21,664 nucleotides of DNA from a virus: positions 1 through 21,664 of IMG/VR virus record IMGVR_UViG_3300029787_000387. One strand, 5' to 3'. The stretch's first letter is position 1. Each line of letters starts with the position of its first letter. Made by a program: the position numbers and the translations under genes. Of this stretch, positions 7,009 through 13,909 are shown one piece after another. The notes beneath the pieces are model-generated. The model was given only the letters and a program-made list of their open reading frames with translations. It had not been told where the DNA came from and ran no database searches.

Positions 7009-7368
7009 ATGATTAAATCACTCTTAGCAGTAGCAGCAGTCTCTGCATTCTCAGCACCTGTATTAGCAGGTCCTTACGTCGGTATCGACACAAAATCAAA
7101 GTGGACAGGTTCTGACTACTCTTCAACCGAATTCACAGCAAAGATCGGTTACGAAGGTAAAGTTGGTACTTCTAAGTACTTTGTAGAAGGCGGTCCTGTT
7201 ACAACAGCACCTGATGGTGGAGAAGCAGATACAGAGATCTTTATTGCAACTGGTGTAGGTTTCCCTATCTCAGATTCAGTTGGTGCAAAAGCATCCATCA
7301 AGTATGAATCAAATGAAGGTGGAGACAACAAGTACGAATTCAAAACTGGATTAAAGTACAAGTTCTAA
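7009..7368 (+). CDS. Small secreted outer-membrane beta-barrel-like protein
   Basis: A 119-aa protein with a clear signal peptide (about residues 1-20, probable cleavage VLA/GP), leaving a mature chain of about 99 aa. The mature part alternates polar and hydrophobic residues in short strands (YVGIDTKSKW, STEFTAKIGYEG, AKASIKYES, YEFKTGLKYKF) and ends in Phe. These are marks of small outer-membrane beta barrels recognised by the BAM machinery. It has its own promoter, structured leader and terminator, so it is a stand-alone unit of moron type. It may alter the host envelope, for example in superinfection exclusion or uptake; this is a guess from location only. A soluble secreted beta protein is the main alternative. 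Confidence 0.75.
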   Translation: MIKSLLAVAAVSAFSAPVLAGPYVGIDTKSKWTGSDYSSTEFTAKIGYEGKVGTSKYFVEGGPVTTAPDGGEADTEIFIATGVGFPISDSVGAKASIKYESNEGGDNKYEFKTGLKYKF

Positions 7369-7381
7369 GTTCAATACCAAA

Positions 7382-7388
7382 CTAAATA
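7382..7388 (+). promoter_or_regulatory. Weak late-promoter-like CTAAATA
   Basis: CTAAATA resembles the degenerate end of the T4-type late motif and lies 41 nt before the glutaredoxin start. A terminator stands between the two, so its use for the downstream operon is doubtful. Confidence 0.2.
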
Positions 7389-7390
7389 TC

Positions 7391-7414
7391 AGGGAGCATT
7401 ACGCTCCCTTTTTT
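7391..7414 (+). terminator. Intrinsic terminator after the secreted protein gene
   Basis: AGGGAGC (7391-7397) and GCTCCCT (7403-7409) form a perfect 7-bp stem with a 5-nt loop, followed by a run of six T residues. It ends the unit started at the 6868 promoter. Confidence 0.92.
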
Positions 7415-7428
7415 ATTCCCTTATTAAC

Positions 7429-7680
7429 ATGTCAAAGAATCCTGGTGGCACCGTAATCTATACTAGATCTGGTTGTCCTTACTGCACAAAAATCAAAGAG
7501 GTTTACAAAACAAAGGGTTGGGGGTATACTGAGTACGCACTCGGTTCCCAGTTTACTCGCGAACAATTCAAGCAAGAGTTCGGACAGACTGCAACCTTCC
7601 CACAGATTCTTATCAATGGAATCAAAAAGGGTGGTTGCACCGAGACCATTTCATATTTGAGAGAAGGCAATTATCTATGA
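7429..7680 (+). CDS. Glutaredoxin
   Basis: This is an 83-aa thiol-disulfide oxidoreductase. The redox motif C16-P-Y-C19 is the classical dithiol glutaredoxin active site. A TFP segment (56-58) supplies the conserved cis-proline, and KGGC (67-70) is the glycine pair that helps bind glutathione, with an extra Cys. The length fits a minimal thioredoxin fold. In T4-like phages such proteins (T4 NrdC) supply electrons to ribonucleotide reductase, supporting dNTP synthesis; no reductase gene lies in the window, though thyX is in the same operon. It is the first gene after a terminator, and its stop overlaps the next start (ATGA). Confidence 0.93.
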   Translation: MSKNPGGTVIYTRSGCPYCTKIKEVYKTKGWGYTEYALGSQFTREQFKQEFGQTATFPQILINGIKKGGCTETISYLREGNYL

Positions 7681-8033
7681 ACCAGATTAATGAAGAGGAA
7701 TTTTACGAACTGATTGAACGTGCAATAGATGCAGCAGTGAAACCAGATGGTAAGTTTCTCTTCAAAGTCTATCCATATCTAAAAGCAGGGAAGTGGACTC
7801 GTCCCTCAGTCGACAGATTTATTGAGTCAAGCACAGCAACAGAGATCAATGAGATCATAATGCAACTGGAAGGTTACATTAAAGGTGGTGACAAACAGTT
7901 GCTTGAAGCATACGGTCACATACCAAAACCAAAGGCAAGAAAGATAAAAGACTACCTCTATGGTATGCTAAATGACGCATGGACTTACCATGCTGAACGC
8001 AAACCAGGTCGTAAAAAGAAAGCGACTAAATAA
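7677..8033 (+). CDS. Hypothetical cyanophage protein
   Basis: A 118-aa protein starting at ATG 7677, which overlaps the glutaredoxin stop. An earlier in-frame ATG at 7635 lies inside glutaredoxin and is less likely. The product looks helical and soluble, with an acidic N-terminus (INEEEFYELIERAIDAAV), a central basic region and a Lys/Arg-rich tail (KPGRKKKATK) that could touch nucleic acid. No catalytic motif is seen. It sits in a long operon of nucleotide and DNA metabolism genes, which hints at an early or middle function. Confidence 0.75.
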   Translation: MNQINEEEFYELIERAIDAAVKPDGKFLFKVYPYLKAGKWTRPSVDRFIESSTATEINEIIMQLEGYIKGGDKQLLEAYGHIPKPKARKIKDYLYGMLNDAWTYHAERKPGRKKKATK

Positions 8034-8054
8034 CTAAAACAACAGGAGATAGAC

Positions 8055-8297
8055 ATGGCAGATCCCGCATTCATTTACATTGTATCCGTCTTGACTGTTG
8101 GAGCATTCTTAATAGGGTTTGCACTCTCATGGCAGTTAAAAGATGCTTATGATACTTGGGTAGAACGTAAAGACTACACACAGGCAGTCTTACATCCAGA
8201 AATGTATGACCAAGAAGGTAATTTAAGTGGGGAAGAGATGATATACTTGCGCTTTCCCGAAGATGATGATACAATATATGATGAGGAAGAAGACTAA
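8055..8297 (+). CDS. Single-span membrane protein with acidic tail
   Basis: An 80-aa protein with a good ribosome binding site (GGAG 8045-8048 before ATG 8055). One hydrophobic segment (about residues 5-27) is followed by a polar cytoplasmic-type domain that becomes strongly acidic (EDDDTIYDEEED at the end). No domain is recognised. Small inner-membrane proteins like this are frequent in cyanophages. Confidence 0.75.
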   Translation: MADPAFIYIVSVLTVGAFLIGFALSWQLKDAYDTWVERKDYTQAVLHPEMYDQEGNLSGEEMIYLRFPEDDDTIYDEEED

Positions 8298-8303
8298 TAA
8301 ATA
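8296..8303 (+). promoter_or_regulatory. Late-type promoter octamer AATAAATA
   Basis: AATAAATA fits the cyanophage late motif NATAAATA and lies 30 nt before the ATG at 8334, in the only gap of this operon segment. Matches of this length arise by chance in AT-rich DNA; the position is the main support. Confidence 0.4.
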
Positions 8304-8333
8304 TTCTTACCTACCATTAACTGATTTTTAATT

Positions 8334-8765
8334 ATGAGACTACTGATCTCAGAAGTGCTACAAAAAGCACATAATGCAAAGACAAAAGCACAGAAGATCA
8401 AAATCCTTAGAGATAATGATTCTCAAACGCTTAGGTCTATCTTCATCATCAACTATGATGATTCATTAGAATGTTTATTGCCAGAGGGCACACCTCCTTT
8501 CAAAGAGAACGAGGCACCCGAAGGTACAGAGCATACTAAATTAGAGAAGGAAGGTAGAATCCTACATCACTTTTTTAAAGGTGGTTCTAACATCCCTCGT
8601 ATGAGACGTGAACAAATGTTCATTCAATTACTAGAAGGACTTCATCCCGATGAAGCGAAGGTTGTTATCCTTGCAAAGGATGGTACTCTTAATAAGAGAT
8701 ACAAAATTACTAAGGCATGCGTCGAAGAAACATTTCCACAAATTAAATGGGGGAATAGAGGGTGA
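8334..8765 (+). CDS. Conserved cyanophage protein (DUF6433-like)
   Basis: A 143-aa soluble protein. The N-terminal half has a helical start (LISEVLQKAHNAKTKAQKIK) and a FIINYDDSLECLLPEGTPPF segment. The C-terminal half has a helix-rich part with LLEGLHPDEAKVVILAKDG and ends KITKACVEETFPQIKWG. The pattern is familiar from a family present in nearly all T4-like cyanophages, which I associate with DUF6433, though I cannot confirm the name here. The GLHPDEAKVV-x-LAKDG-x-L sequence recalls the end of T4-type clamp loader or coactivator-like proteins only loosely, so no function is assigned. It overlaps the next gene by 4 nt. Confidence 0.75.
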   Translation: MRLLISEVLQKAHNAKTKAQKIKILRDNDSQTLRSIFIINYDDSLECLLPEGTPPFKENEAPEGTEHTKLEKEGRILHHFFKGGSNIPRMRREQMFIQLLEGLHPDEAKVVILAKDGTLNKRYKITKACVEETFPQIKWGNRG

Positions 8766-9028
8766 AACAACTCAAAAGAGATTGTAAACCAGAAGACGCA
8801 AACGATAGATCACTACCATCAAACTCATACCTCATCTCGTATAACGATGGTACCAAGATTGCACATGACATAGTAATGTCATCTAAACAAGCAGACATCT
8901 TTGATTATTATTATGATAATTTTAAAGACACAAAGATGGTCTGGAAACAAACAGAAGGGAGAATACAACCAAGATTATGGTTAGAACAACAGGAGGACAC
9001 AGGGAAGAAGAAACGCAAAAGAAGGTGA
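8762..9028 (+). CDS. Small hypothetical protein, GTG start
   Basis: An 88-aa protein that starts at GTG 8762, overlapping the previous stop (GTGA), with a GGGGG-type purine tract just upstream. The middle (SYLISYNDGTKIAHDIVMSSKQADIFDYYYD) looks like a small alpha/beta domain, and the C-terminus is strongly basic (KKKRKRR). It is a typical small cyanophage operon gene with no recognised family. The basic tail could bind nucleic acid or the ribosome. Confidence 0.65.
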   Translation: MKQLKRDCKPEDANDRSLPSNSYLISYNDGTKIAHDIVMSSKQADIFDYYYDNFKDTKMVWKQTEGRIQPRLWLEQQEDTGKKKRKRR

Positions 9029-9261
9029 TGTATAATATGTCTCCTTTTAAGAAAGAACCAGACCCAAAAGATGATCCTGCATATATGTGGGGTTTTAATA
9101 AAGGTGAGGTCCTTCTTGACTTCTTACTTGGTGTAGCAATCCTACCATTTTTTATTTGGGGAGCATGGAACTTATGTATGCCTGCTCTGTTTGGATTACC
9201 CGCTATCGGATATGTGAAATCGGTAGCATTATATATTTTGACTAGATTTATTGTAAGATGA
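9028..9261 (+). CDS. Two-span membrane protein
   Basis: A 77-aa protein beginning at ATG 9028, which overlaps the previous stop (TGATG) and has AGAAGG a few bases upstream. An in-frame ATG at 8977 would place 17 extra codons inside the previous gene and is less likely. A charged N-terminus (KKEPDPKDDP) precedes two hydrophobic segments, about residues 28-47 and 52-75. The protein is probably inserted in the host inner membrane. The family is not recognised beyond its resemblance to small proteins of other cyanophages. Confidence 0.7.
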   Translation: MYNMSPFKKEPDPKDDPAYMWGFNKGEVLLDFLLGVAILPFFIWGAWNLCMPALFGLPAIGYVKSVALYILTRFIVR

Positions 9262-9965
9262 ACCCAAAAGTATGTTTGATCTCTGTAACACCCGACGCAG
9301 AGAAAACAATAGGATATATCGCTCGTGTTAGTAATCCTAACAACCAAGATAATCCAAAGGTGGCAGGACTATTAAAGTATTGTATCAAGCATGGTCACTG
9401 GTCTGTATTTGAACAGGCAAGTATGACATTGCAGATCGAAACTACACGAGGACTTGCAGCACAGATACTTAGACATCGTTCTTTTACATTCCAAGAATTT
9501 AGTCAGAGATATGCTGACAGTAGCATGCTAGGTGACATTGAAGTTCCTGAGTTACGTCGACAAGACGATAAGAACAGACAGAACAGTATCAATGACCTTG
9601 ATCCTACTATGATCCAGAAGTATGAGATCTTGATCCAAGATCACTTCGAGCATGGTATGGAATTATATAAGAAGATGCTTGCTGAGGGCATTGCAAAAGA
9701 GTGTGCTAGATTTGTACTCCCTCTTGCAACTCCAACCAAACTATACATGACAGGTAGTTTGAGATCGTGGATACATTACATCGAACTTCGTAGTGCCAAC
9801 GGTACACAGAAGGAACACATGGATGTAGTCTCACTTGCTAAACGTCATTTCGTATGTCAGTTTCCAATCATATCCGAAGCACTAGAATGGTGTGATGGTT
9901 CTTGTGATTGTGATGAACTTGATGAATACGCAGCATCAATACAACCTTGTTTGAGGATAGATTAA
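9258..9965 (+). CDS. thyX: FAD-dependent thymidylate synthase ThyX
   Basis: This 235-aa flavoenzyme methylates dUMP to dTMP using methylene-tetrahydrofolate and NADPH. The ThyX signature is present at residues 72-85, where RHRSFTFQEFSQRY fits the RHRxxSxxxxSxR motif with Thr in the first Ser position. HWSVFEQASM (48-56) corresponds to the conserved substrate-pocket segment, and LPLATPTKLYMTGSLRSW with the following HYIELR segment is the C-terminal dUMP/FAD-binding region. ThyX replaces the T4 thymidylate synthase in most cyanophages and keeps dTTP supply up during replication. The start overlaps the previous stop by 4 nt (ATGA). The gene is complete, with all main motifs. Confidence 0.96.
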   Translation: MNPKVCLISVTPDAEKTIGYIARVSNPNNQDNPKVAGLLKYCIKHGHWSVFEQASMTLQIETTRGLAAQILRHRSFTFQEFSQRYADSSMLGDIEVPELRRQDDKNRQNSINDLDPTMIQKYEILIQDHFEHGMELYKKMLAEGIAKECARFVLPLATPTKLYMTGSLRSWIHYIELRSANGTQKEHMDVVSLAKRHFVCQFPIISEALEWCDGSCDCDELDEYAASIQPCLRID

Positions 9966-9967
9966 TT

Positions 9968-10249
9968 ATGAAAGTTGTACGCAAACTAAAAGCACAAGTG
10001 AAAACTAGATGGTATTATATTTTCTGGGGTATCGCAACAACCTCAGTGGTGGCGGGGCAGATCGTAGTAGGTACAGGGTACCGAACTATGGCGGAGACAA
10101 GTCAGCAAATCTCTGCTGATATAAACTTACTCATAGAGACTATGCTTTATAGTAGACCAACTGGTCCTTCACAAAGACCTAGGTATGAACCAATGCCTGC
10201 ACCTTCACCAGAAGATTATCCTACAAACCAAATGCCAATCATTCAGTAA
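9968..10249 (+). CDS. Membrane-anchored small protein with Pro-rich tail
   Basis: A 93-aa protein starting at ATG 9968, two bases after thyX; an upstream in-frame start at 9947 would lie within thyX. A basic N-terminus (KVVRKLKAQVKTR) is followed by one membrane segment (about residues 15-36), a short helical region (TSQQISADINLLIETML) and a proline-rich tail. The charge pattern predicts the N-terminus in the cytoplasm and the tail outside. Function unknown. Confidence 0.7.
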   Translation: MKVVRKLKAQVKTRWYYIFWGIATTSVVAGQIVVGTGYRTMAETSQQISADINLLIETMLYSRPTGPSQRPRYEPMPAPSPEDYPTNQMPIIQ

Positions 10250-10250
10250 C

Positions 10251-10481
10251 ATGCCTACCTACCCCTTAATAAATAAGATCACAGGAGAAAAGAAAGAACT
10301 CTCTATGAGTATGAAAGCATACGACGAGTGGAGAGCAGCGAATCCAGACTGGGATAAAGACTGGTCAGCAGGAACTGGTGGTACCATATATGGTAAACCA
10401 AAACAGACTGATGGATTCAAGGAGGTCATGCAAAAGATCTCAGCAGAACATCCGAAAGCGAACCTTTCCCAATACACATAA
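10251..10481 (+). CDS. Small cyanophage protein (MPTY-type)
   Basis: A 76-aa protein that starts one base after the preceding stop. It opens MPTYPLINKITGEKKE and continues SMKAYDEWRAANPDW. This resembles the start of FmdB-type zinc-ribbon proteins, but the CxxC pairs of that family are absent here, so it would not bind zinc in that way. The stop overlaps the phoH start (TAATG). The family pattern is common in cyanophages; its function is unknown. Confidence 0.7.
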   Translation: MPTYPLINKITGEKKELSMSMKAYDEWRAANPDWDKDWSAGTGGTIYGKPKQTDGFKEVMQKISAEHPKANLSQYT

Positions 10482-11227
10482 TGCCAAGACCAAAGAAGTC
10501 ATTAGCAAACATACCCACTAAGGTTATGCGTAGAAAGACACCAATTAATATCGATCACCTCAGTGTGATTGAACCTCTTACAGATAATCAAAAGAAAGTC
10601 TTTGATGCATACAAAGAAGGAAAGAACTTAGTCCTTCATGGTGCAGCAGGGACAGGTAAGACTTTTATTAGTTTGTATCTTGCGATGCAAGATGTATTAG
10701 AACCTTCTACTCCATATGATAAGGTGTACATGGTACGTTCACTTGTACCTACAAGAGAGATAGGATTCCTCCCAGGTGATCATGAGGACAAGAGTAACTT
10801 GTATCAGATACCATACAAAAATATGGTGAAGTACATGTTCAAGATGCCTGATGACTCATCATTTGAAATGCTATATGATAATCTCAGAGCACAGCAAACA
10901 GTTTCTTTCTGGTCGACATCATTTATAAGGGGTGTCACTTTGGATAAGTGTGTTATAATAGTAGATGAGTTTAGTAATTTAAACTTCCACGAACTTGATT
11001 CAATCATCACTCGTGTAGGTGAAGATGCTAAGATCATATTCTCAGGAGACTACACACAGTCTGACCTGACAAAAACAAACGAGAGAACAGGTGTGCTAGA
11101 CTTCATGAAGATCTTACAGACAATGCCATCATTTGATTGTACAGAGTTTGGTATTGAAGATATCGTAAGGTCTGGTATGGTAAGAGAGTATCTTGTTAGC
11201 AAAATCAATCTTGGATTCCAAACTTAA
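10481..11227 (+). CDS. phoH: PhoH-like P-loop ATPase
   Basis: A 248-aa protein of the PhoH family. Walker A is GAAGTGKT (54-61) and Walker B is CVIIVDEF (157-164, D162/E163); a sensor-like GDYTQSDL lies at 189-196. The VRSLVPTREIGFLPGD segment (85-100) is typical of PhoH proteins. The family is a helicase-like NTPase whose role in phage is unsettled; it has been linked to phosphate stress and RNA metabolism, and the gene is a common cyanophage marker. It overlaps the genes on both sides (TAATG). No Pho box lies near, so phosphate control, if any, would act from the operon promoter. Length and motifs are intact. Confidence 0.94.
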   Translation: MPRPKKSLANIPTKVMRRKTPINIDHLSVIEPLTDNQKKVFDAYKEGKNLVLHGAAGTGKTFISLYLAMQDVLEPSTPYDKVYMVRSLVPTREIGFLPGDHEDKSNLYQIPYKNMVKYMFKMPDDSSFEMLYDNLRAQQTVSFWSTSFIRGVTLDKCVIIVDEFSNLNFHELDSIITRVGEDAKIIFSGDYTQSDLTKTNERTGVLDFMKILQTMPSFDCTEFGIEDIVRSGMVREYLVSKINLGFQT

Positions 11228-11910
11228 TGAAAACATTTAATCATGTAGGTGCTGCTAAGGAACTCAGACCTTTATCAGCAACACAGGTGAAAGGGAGACG
11301 TTTCTATAAGACTCCCGAAGATAACTGGTACCCCTCCGTCACCACCATTGTGAGTCACATATCTAGTGCGACTCTAAAAGCATGGGAAGAACGTGTAGGA
11401 TTTGAAGAAGCGGAGAAAGTCCGTCGTACATCAGCATTAAGAGGAACAAAGTATCATGGCATCGTTGAAGCGTACTTGGAGGGCAACCATAAGAAGGTGG
11501 AACAGAGCGAAGGTCTTCCCAAGTACCTTTTTGGGTTTAGTCGTGAGGTTCTTGATAACATTGATAATGTTCACGCTATTGAAGCACCTCTTTACAGTGA
11601 TGATTTACGCATTGCTGGTAGGGTTGATTGCATTGCTGAATATTGTGGGGAGTTGGCAATAATAGATTTCAAAACAACCAAGGAACTAAAACGTGAAGAG
11701 TGGTTGCACAAATACTTCGTACAAGAAGCAGCATATGCTTACATGTATTGGGAAAGAACTGGTTGCGAAGTAAAGAAACTTGTTACTATTTCTGTGGCAG
11801 AAGACGGACAGACACAGGTAGTAGAAAAGTATGACAAGACACCTTACATTGATGTATTGTGCGAGTGGATTAAAGAGTTCCGTTACTACTTAGAGGGCAT
11901 CAAATCGTGA
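11227..11910 (+). CDS. PD-(D/E)XK nuclease, RecB/Cas4-like
   Basis: A 227-aa protein with the full RecB-type nuclease core. It shows a RGTKYHGIVEAYL helix with H77, E119 before the core, RVDCIAEY with D134, IIDFKT with D147 and K149, and QEAAYAY with Q166 and Y170 (the QxxxY motif). These residues bind the metal ions and cut single-stranded DNA ends in this family. Such stand-alone nucleases occur widely in T4-like cyanophages; roles in recombination, end processing or host DNA breakdown are plausible. The gene starts on the last base of the phoH stop codon (TAATG), and its own stop overlaps the gp33 start (GTGA). Confidence 0.88.
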   Translation: MKTFNHVGAAKELRPLSATQVKGRRFYKTPEDNWYPSVTTIVSHISSATLKAWEERVGFEEAEKVRRTSALRGTKYHGIVEAYLEGNHKKVEQSEGLPKYLFGFSREVLDNIDNVHAIEAPLYSDDLRIAGRVDCIAEYCGELAIIDFKTTKELKREEWLHKYFVQEAAYAYMYWERTGCEVKKLVTISVAEDGQTQVVEKYDKTPYIDVLCEWIKEFRYYLEGIKS

Positions 11911-12152
11911 AGGATCTTGAAGAGAATTTTATGACACAGAATAAGTTCAGTGCTCTCGTTGAGACCACAGTTCAGAATAACAATGGTCTTATAAATTATA
12001 TTGAAGCAGTTGCATCAGTATGTGAAGAGTATGAGATAGAAATTGAAAGAGTTAGTAAACTCATTTCTAAACCACTCAAAGATAAGATCAAAGCAAACGC
12101 ACAGCAACTTAACTGTATCAAACGAACCAGTAGAGGAGTATTACCCTTATGA
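11907..12152 (+). CDS. 33: Late-transcription coactivator gp33
   Basis: An 81-aa protein whose middle, INYIEAVASVCEEYEIEIE followed by KLISKPLKDKIKANA, aligns by eye with T4 gp33 (SYLEATTAFLEENSI, then GIIEKIQSEA). T4 gp33 binds the beta-flap of host RNA polymerase and, through its C-terminal tail, the gp45 sliding clamp, linking late transcription to replication together with sigma factor gp55. Here the tail ends GVLPL where T4 has LDFLL. The start may be GTG 11907, which overlaps the nuclease stop, or ATG 11931 (residue 9); neither has a strong ribosome binding site. The presence of gp33 fits the TATAAATA-type late promoters seen in the window. Confidence 0.78.
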   Translation: MKDLEENFMTQNKFSALVETTVQNNNGLINYIEAVASVCEEYEIEIERVSKLISKPLKDKIKANAQQLNCIKRTSRGVLPL

Positions 12153-12550
12153 ATATAGAAGATGAAGACTTCTTTAAATCAGAAGTAGTCAAGGAAGAAC
12201 TAGATGATCTACAAGAGTGTTATACTGAACTCTTACAGATGTCTCAGGGGTTTCAGTCATTTGATAATGAAGCACGACTAAACCATATTAATAAGACATT
12301 AGATTTGATTGCAAAACAGAAGGTATTCTATTCAAGACTGCAACTCATGGCAGGATATGTTCAAGTAAATAGCGAAGATGATACAGAGAAGTCAGAGATA
12401 AGTGAAATGAAAGATAGAATAGATCAGATGTCATCCATGTACTCTGGCGGAGGTAATCTGCTGAGTATATTGCAAGTCATGGAGGACAAACTATTAGGTT
12501 GGAAGAAGGACTTGCAGGATGGAAAGAGTGGTCACGACTTCCAGATATAG
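12149..12550 (+). CDS. DUF1825 family protein
   Basis: A 133-aa, mostly helical protein. The N-terminal EDFFKSEVVKEELDDLQECY and the following FDNEARLNHINKTLDLIAKQK and FYSRLQLM match the DUF1825 pattern shared by cyanobacteria and their phages (FFDSEIVQEE... and FMKRFELS...). The function of the family is unknown. A serine/glycine break (SSMYSGGGN) separates a C-terminal helix. It overlaps gp33 by 4 nt (ATGA) and is the last gene before the gp32 promoter region. Confidence 0.78.
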   Translation: MNIEDEDFFKSEVVKEELDDLQECYTELLQMSQGFQSFDNEARLNHINKTLDLIAKQKVFYSRLQLMAGYVQVNSEDDTEKSEISEMKDRIDQMSSMYSGGGNLLSILQVMEDKLLGWKKDLQDGKSGHDFQI

Positions 12551-12554
12551 GGGG

Positions 12555-12583
12555 TTGTCATCGCATAAATAGTATGCTATCAT
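12555..12583 (+). promoter_or_regulatory. Overlapping sigma70-like and late promoters of gp32
   Basis: TTGTCA (12555-12560), a 17-nt spacer and TATCAT (12578-12583) form a good sigma70 promoter with one mismatch in each box. The late-type octamer CATAAATA (12564-12571) lies inside its spacer. Both point towards gp32 at 12630, suggesting expression in both the early/middle and late phases. Confidence 0.6.
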
Positions 12584-12629
12584 TTATGGTGGCGAACATA
12601 CCAAATACAAAACAATACGGAGAATACAG

Positions 12630-13547
12630 ATGTCATTTTCATCGCTTAAAAAGTCTAGCAGTTCATCTATCAGTTCATTAACAAAAGAACTAGACAAGAT
12701 GACTACTAAGGGTGGGGGCAAAGGTCCCGACGAGCGTCTATGGAAACCAGAGGTGGATAAAGCAGGCAACGGTTACGCAGTAATCAGATTCCTTCCTGCT
12801 CCTACAAAGGAAGATCTACCTTGGGCACAAGTCTTTTCTCATGCATTCCAGGGTCCTGGTGGTTGGTACATCGAGAACTCGTTGACTACTCTTGGTCAGC
12901 AAGATCCAGTCGGTGACCTTAACCGCGTGCTCTGGAATTCGGGTTTAGACTCAGATAAAGATGTAGCAAGGAAACAAAAGAGGAAACTCTCCTACTACTC
13001 AAACATCTACGTTGTAAAAGATCCTCTACATCCAGAGAATGAAGGAAGAGTCTTCCTTTATAAGTATGGTAAGAAGATACATGATAAGATTGCTGAGGCA
13101 ATGAAACCTCAGTTTGAAGATGAAGATCCTATCAATCCTTTCTGTTTCTGGAAGGGTGCTGACTTCAAATTAAAGATAGTCAAGCAAGATGGATACTGGA
13201 ACTATGATCGTTCTGAGTTTGCTTCTGCGGGTACACTCGGTAACTTCGAGGACACTAAACTTGAAGAGATATATAATCAGGAGTATAGTTTAAAAGATTA
13301 TACTGAGGCAAAGAACTTCAAGTCATACGAAGAACTAGAAGCAAGATTGAATCTTGTTCTTGGTAAGGCAAGTCGTGCTTCTGCTATCAATGAAGACGAC
13401 GATGGTTTAGATTATGAAGATAAGATTACAGAACCAGTTGAAGAAGTGTCTACTACTCCAACACCAGGGTTCGGTAATGCTGTATCATCATTAAAAGAAG
13501 AGGAAGATCCTGATCTATCCTACTTTGCTAAACTAGCAGAAGAATAA
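12630..13547 (+). CDS. 32: Single-stranded DNA-binding protein gp32
   Basis: This 305-aa protein is close in length to T4 gp32 (301 aa). The N-terminal Lys/Ser region (KKSSSSSISSLTKEL) corresponds to the cooperativity arm. The core carries YAVIRFLPAP, the strongly conserved SNIYVVKDPLHPENEGRVF (124-142), YGKKIHDKI and FCFWKGADFKLKI. The C-terminus (about 254-305) is acidic, as expected for the tail that recruits replication and recombination partners. In T4 a zinc ion is held by His and three Cys; here the region reads QQDPVGDLNR (90-99) where T4 has Cys, and the only Cys in the protein is C172, so the zinc site is gone. GGAG precedes the start. It coats single-stranded DNA in replication and repair. 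Confidence 0.94.
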   Translation: MSFSSLKKSSSSSISSLTKELDKMTTKGGGKGPDERLWKPEVDKAGNGYAVIRFLPAPTKEDLPWAQVFSHAFQGPGGWYIENSLTTLGQQDPVGDLNRVLWNSGLDSDKDVARKQKRKLSYYSNIYVVKDPLHPENEGRVFLYKYGKKIHDKIAEAMKPQFEDEDPINPFCFWKGADFKLKIVKQDGYWNYDRSEFASAGTLGNFEDTKLEEIYNQEYSLKDYTEAKNFKSYEELEARLNLVLGKASRASAINEDDDGLDYEDKITEPVEEVSTTPTPGFGNAVSSLKEEEDPDLSYFAKLAEE

Positions 13548-13834
13548 TGAAAAAGATCGTACTTGCACTTGCAGCATTGTCATTTGCAACCCCTGCCAAC
13601 GCACTAACTTGGGCAGAGTTTTGGGAACCGTTTGTTGAATACAGCAATCATCACCATCACTCTTATGACAGAGGTTATCATTATAATGAAGACAGTTGTC
13701 TGCCAGTGCATTACGATTATTACTACTATGTTCCTGGATACTATAATGGACGTCATTATGTTAAAGGATACAAACGTAGAGAGACGAGGACTAAGTATGT
13801 TAACTGTCATACACCCTCGCATCATCATCACTAA
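13547..13834 (+). CDS. Secreted His/Tyr-rich small protein
   Basis: A 95-aa protein starting on the last base of the gp32 stop (TAATG). A signal peptide is clear: MKK, a hydrophobic core, and cleavage after ANA (17-19). The mature part of about 76 aa has 12 His, including HHHH at 35-38 and again as the last four residues (92-95), and 14 Tyr, with a YDYYYY run. Two Cys (51, 87) could form one disulfide. The composition suggests metal binding in the periplasm or on the cell surface, or a sticky low-complexity region. No family is recognised. A lysis-related or envelope role would be guesswork. Confidence 0.75.
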   Translation: MKKIVLALAALSFATPANALTWAEFWEPFVEYSNHHHHSYDRGYHYNEDSCLPVHYDYYYYVPGYYNGRHYVKGYKRRETRTKYVNCHTPSHHHH

Positions 13835-13867
13835 CCCATATATTATTTCACTTTTGAAATGAAAAAA

Positions 13868-13909
13868 GGGGGGAAAAAAATTCGCGGTAATTTTTCGCCC
13901 CCAGGGTTT
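13868..13909 (+). terminator. GC-capped A/T hairpin, probable terminator
   Basis: A G-run (13868-13873) pairs with CCCCC (13898-13902), and AAAAATT (13876-13882) pairs with AATTTTT (13889-13895), around a CGCGGT loop. A T-run follows after AGGG (TTTTT 13907-13911). On the other strand the same element is followed directly by TTTTTT, so it could stop transcription in both directions. It closes the gp32 unit. Confidence 0.6.

Noticed and set aside
8977-9027. Upstream start for the two-span membrane protein
   Set aside because: It would overlap the preceding gene by 52 nt; ATG 9028 overlaps the stop neatly and follows AGAAGG.
13604-13862. Other frames over the His/Tyr-rich gene on both strands
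   Set aside because: They arise from CAT/TAT repeats; only the frame at 13547 has a signal peptide and couples to gp32.
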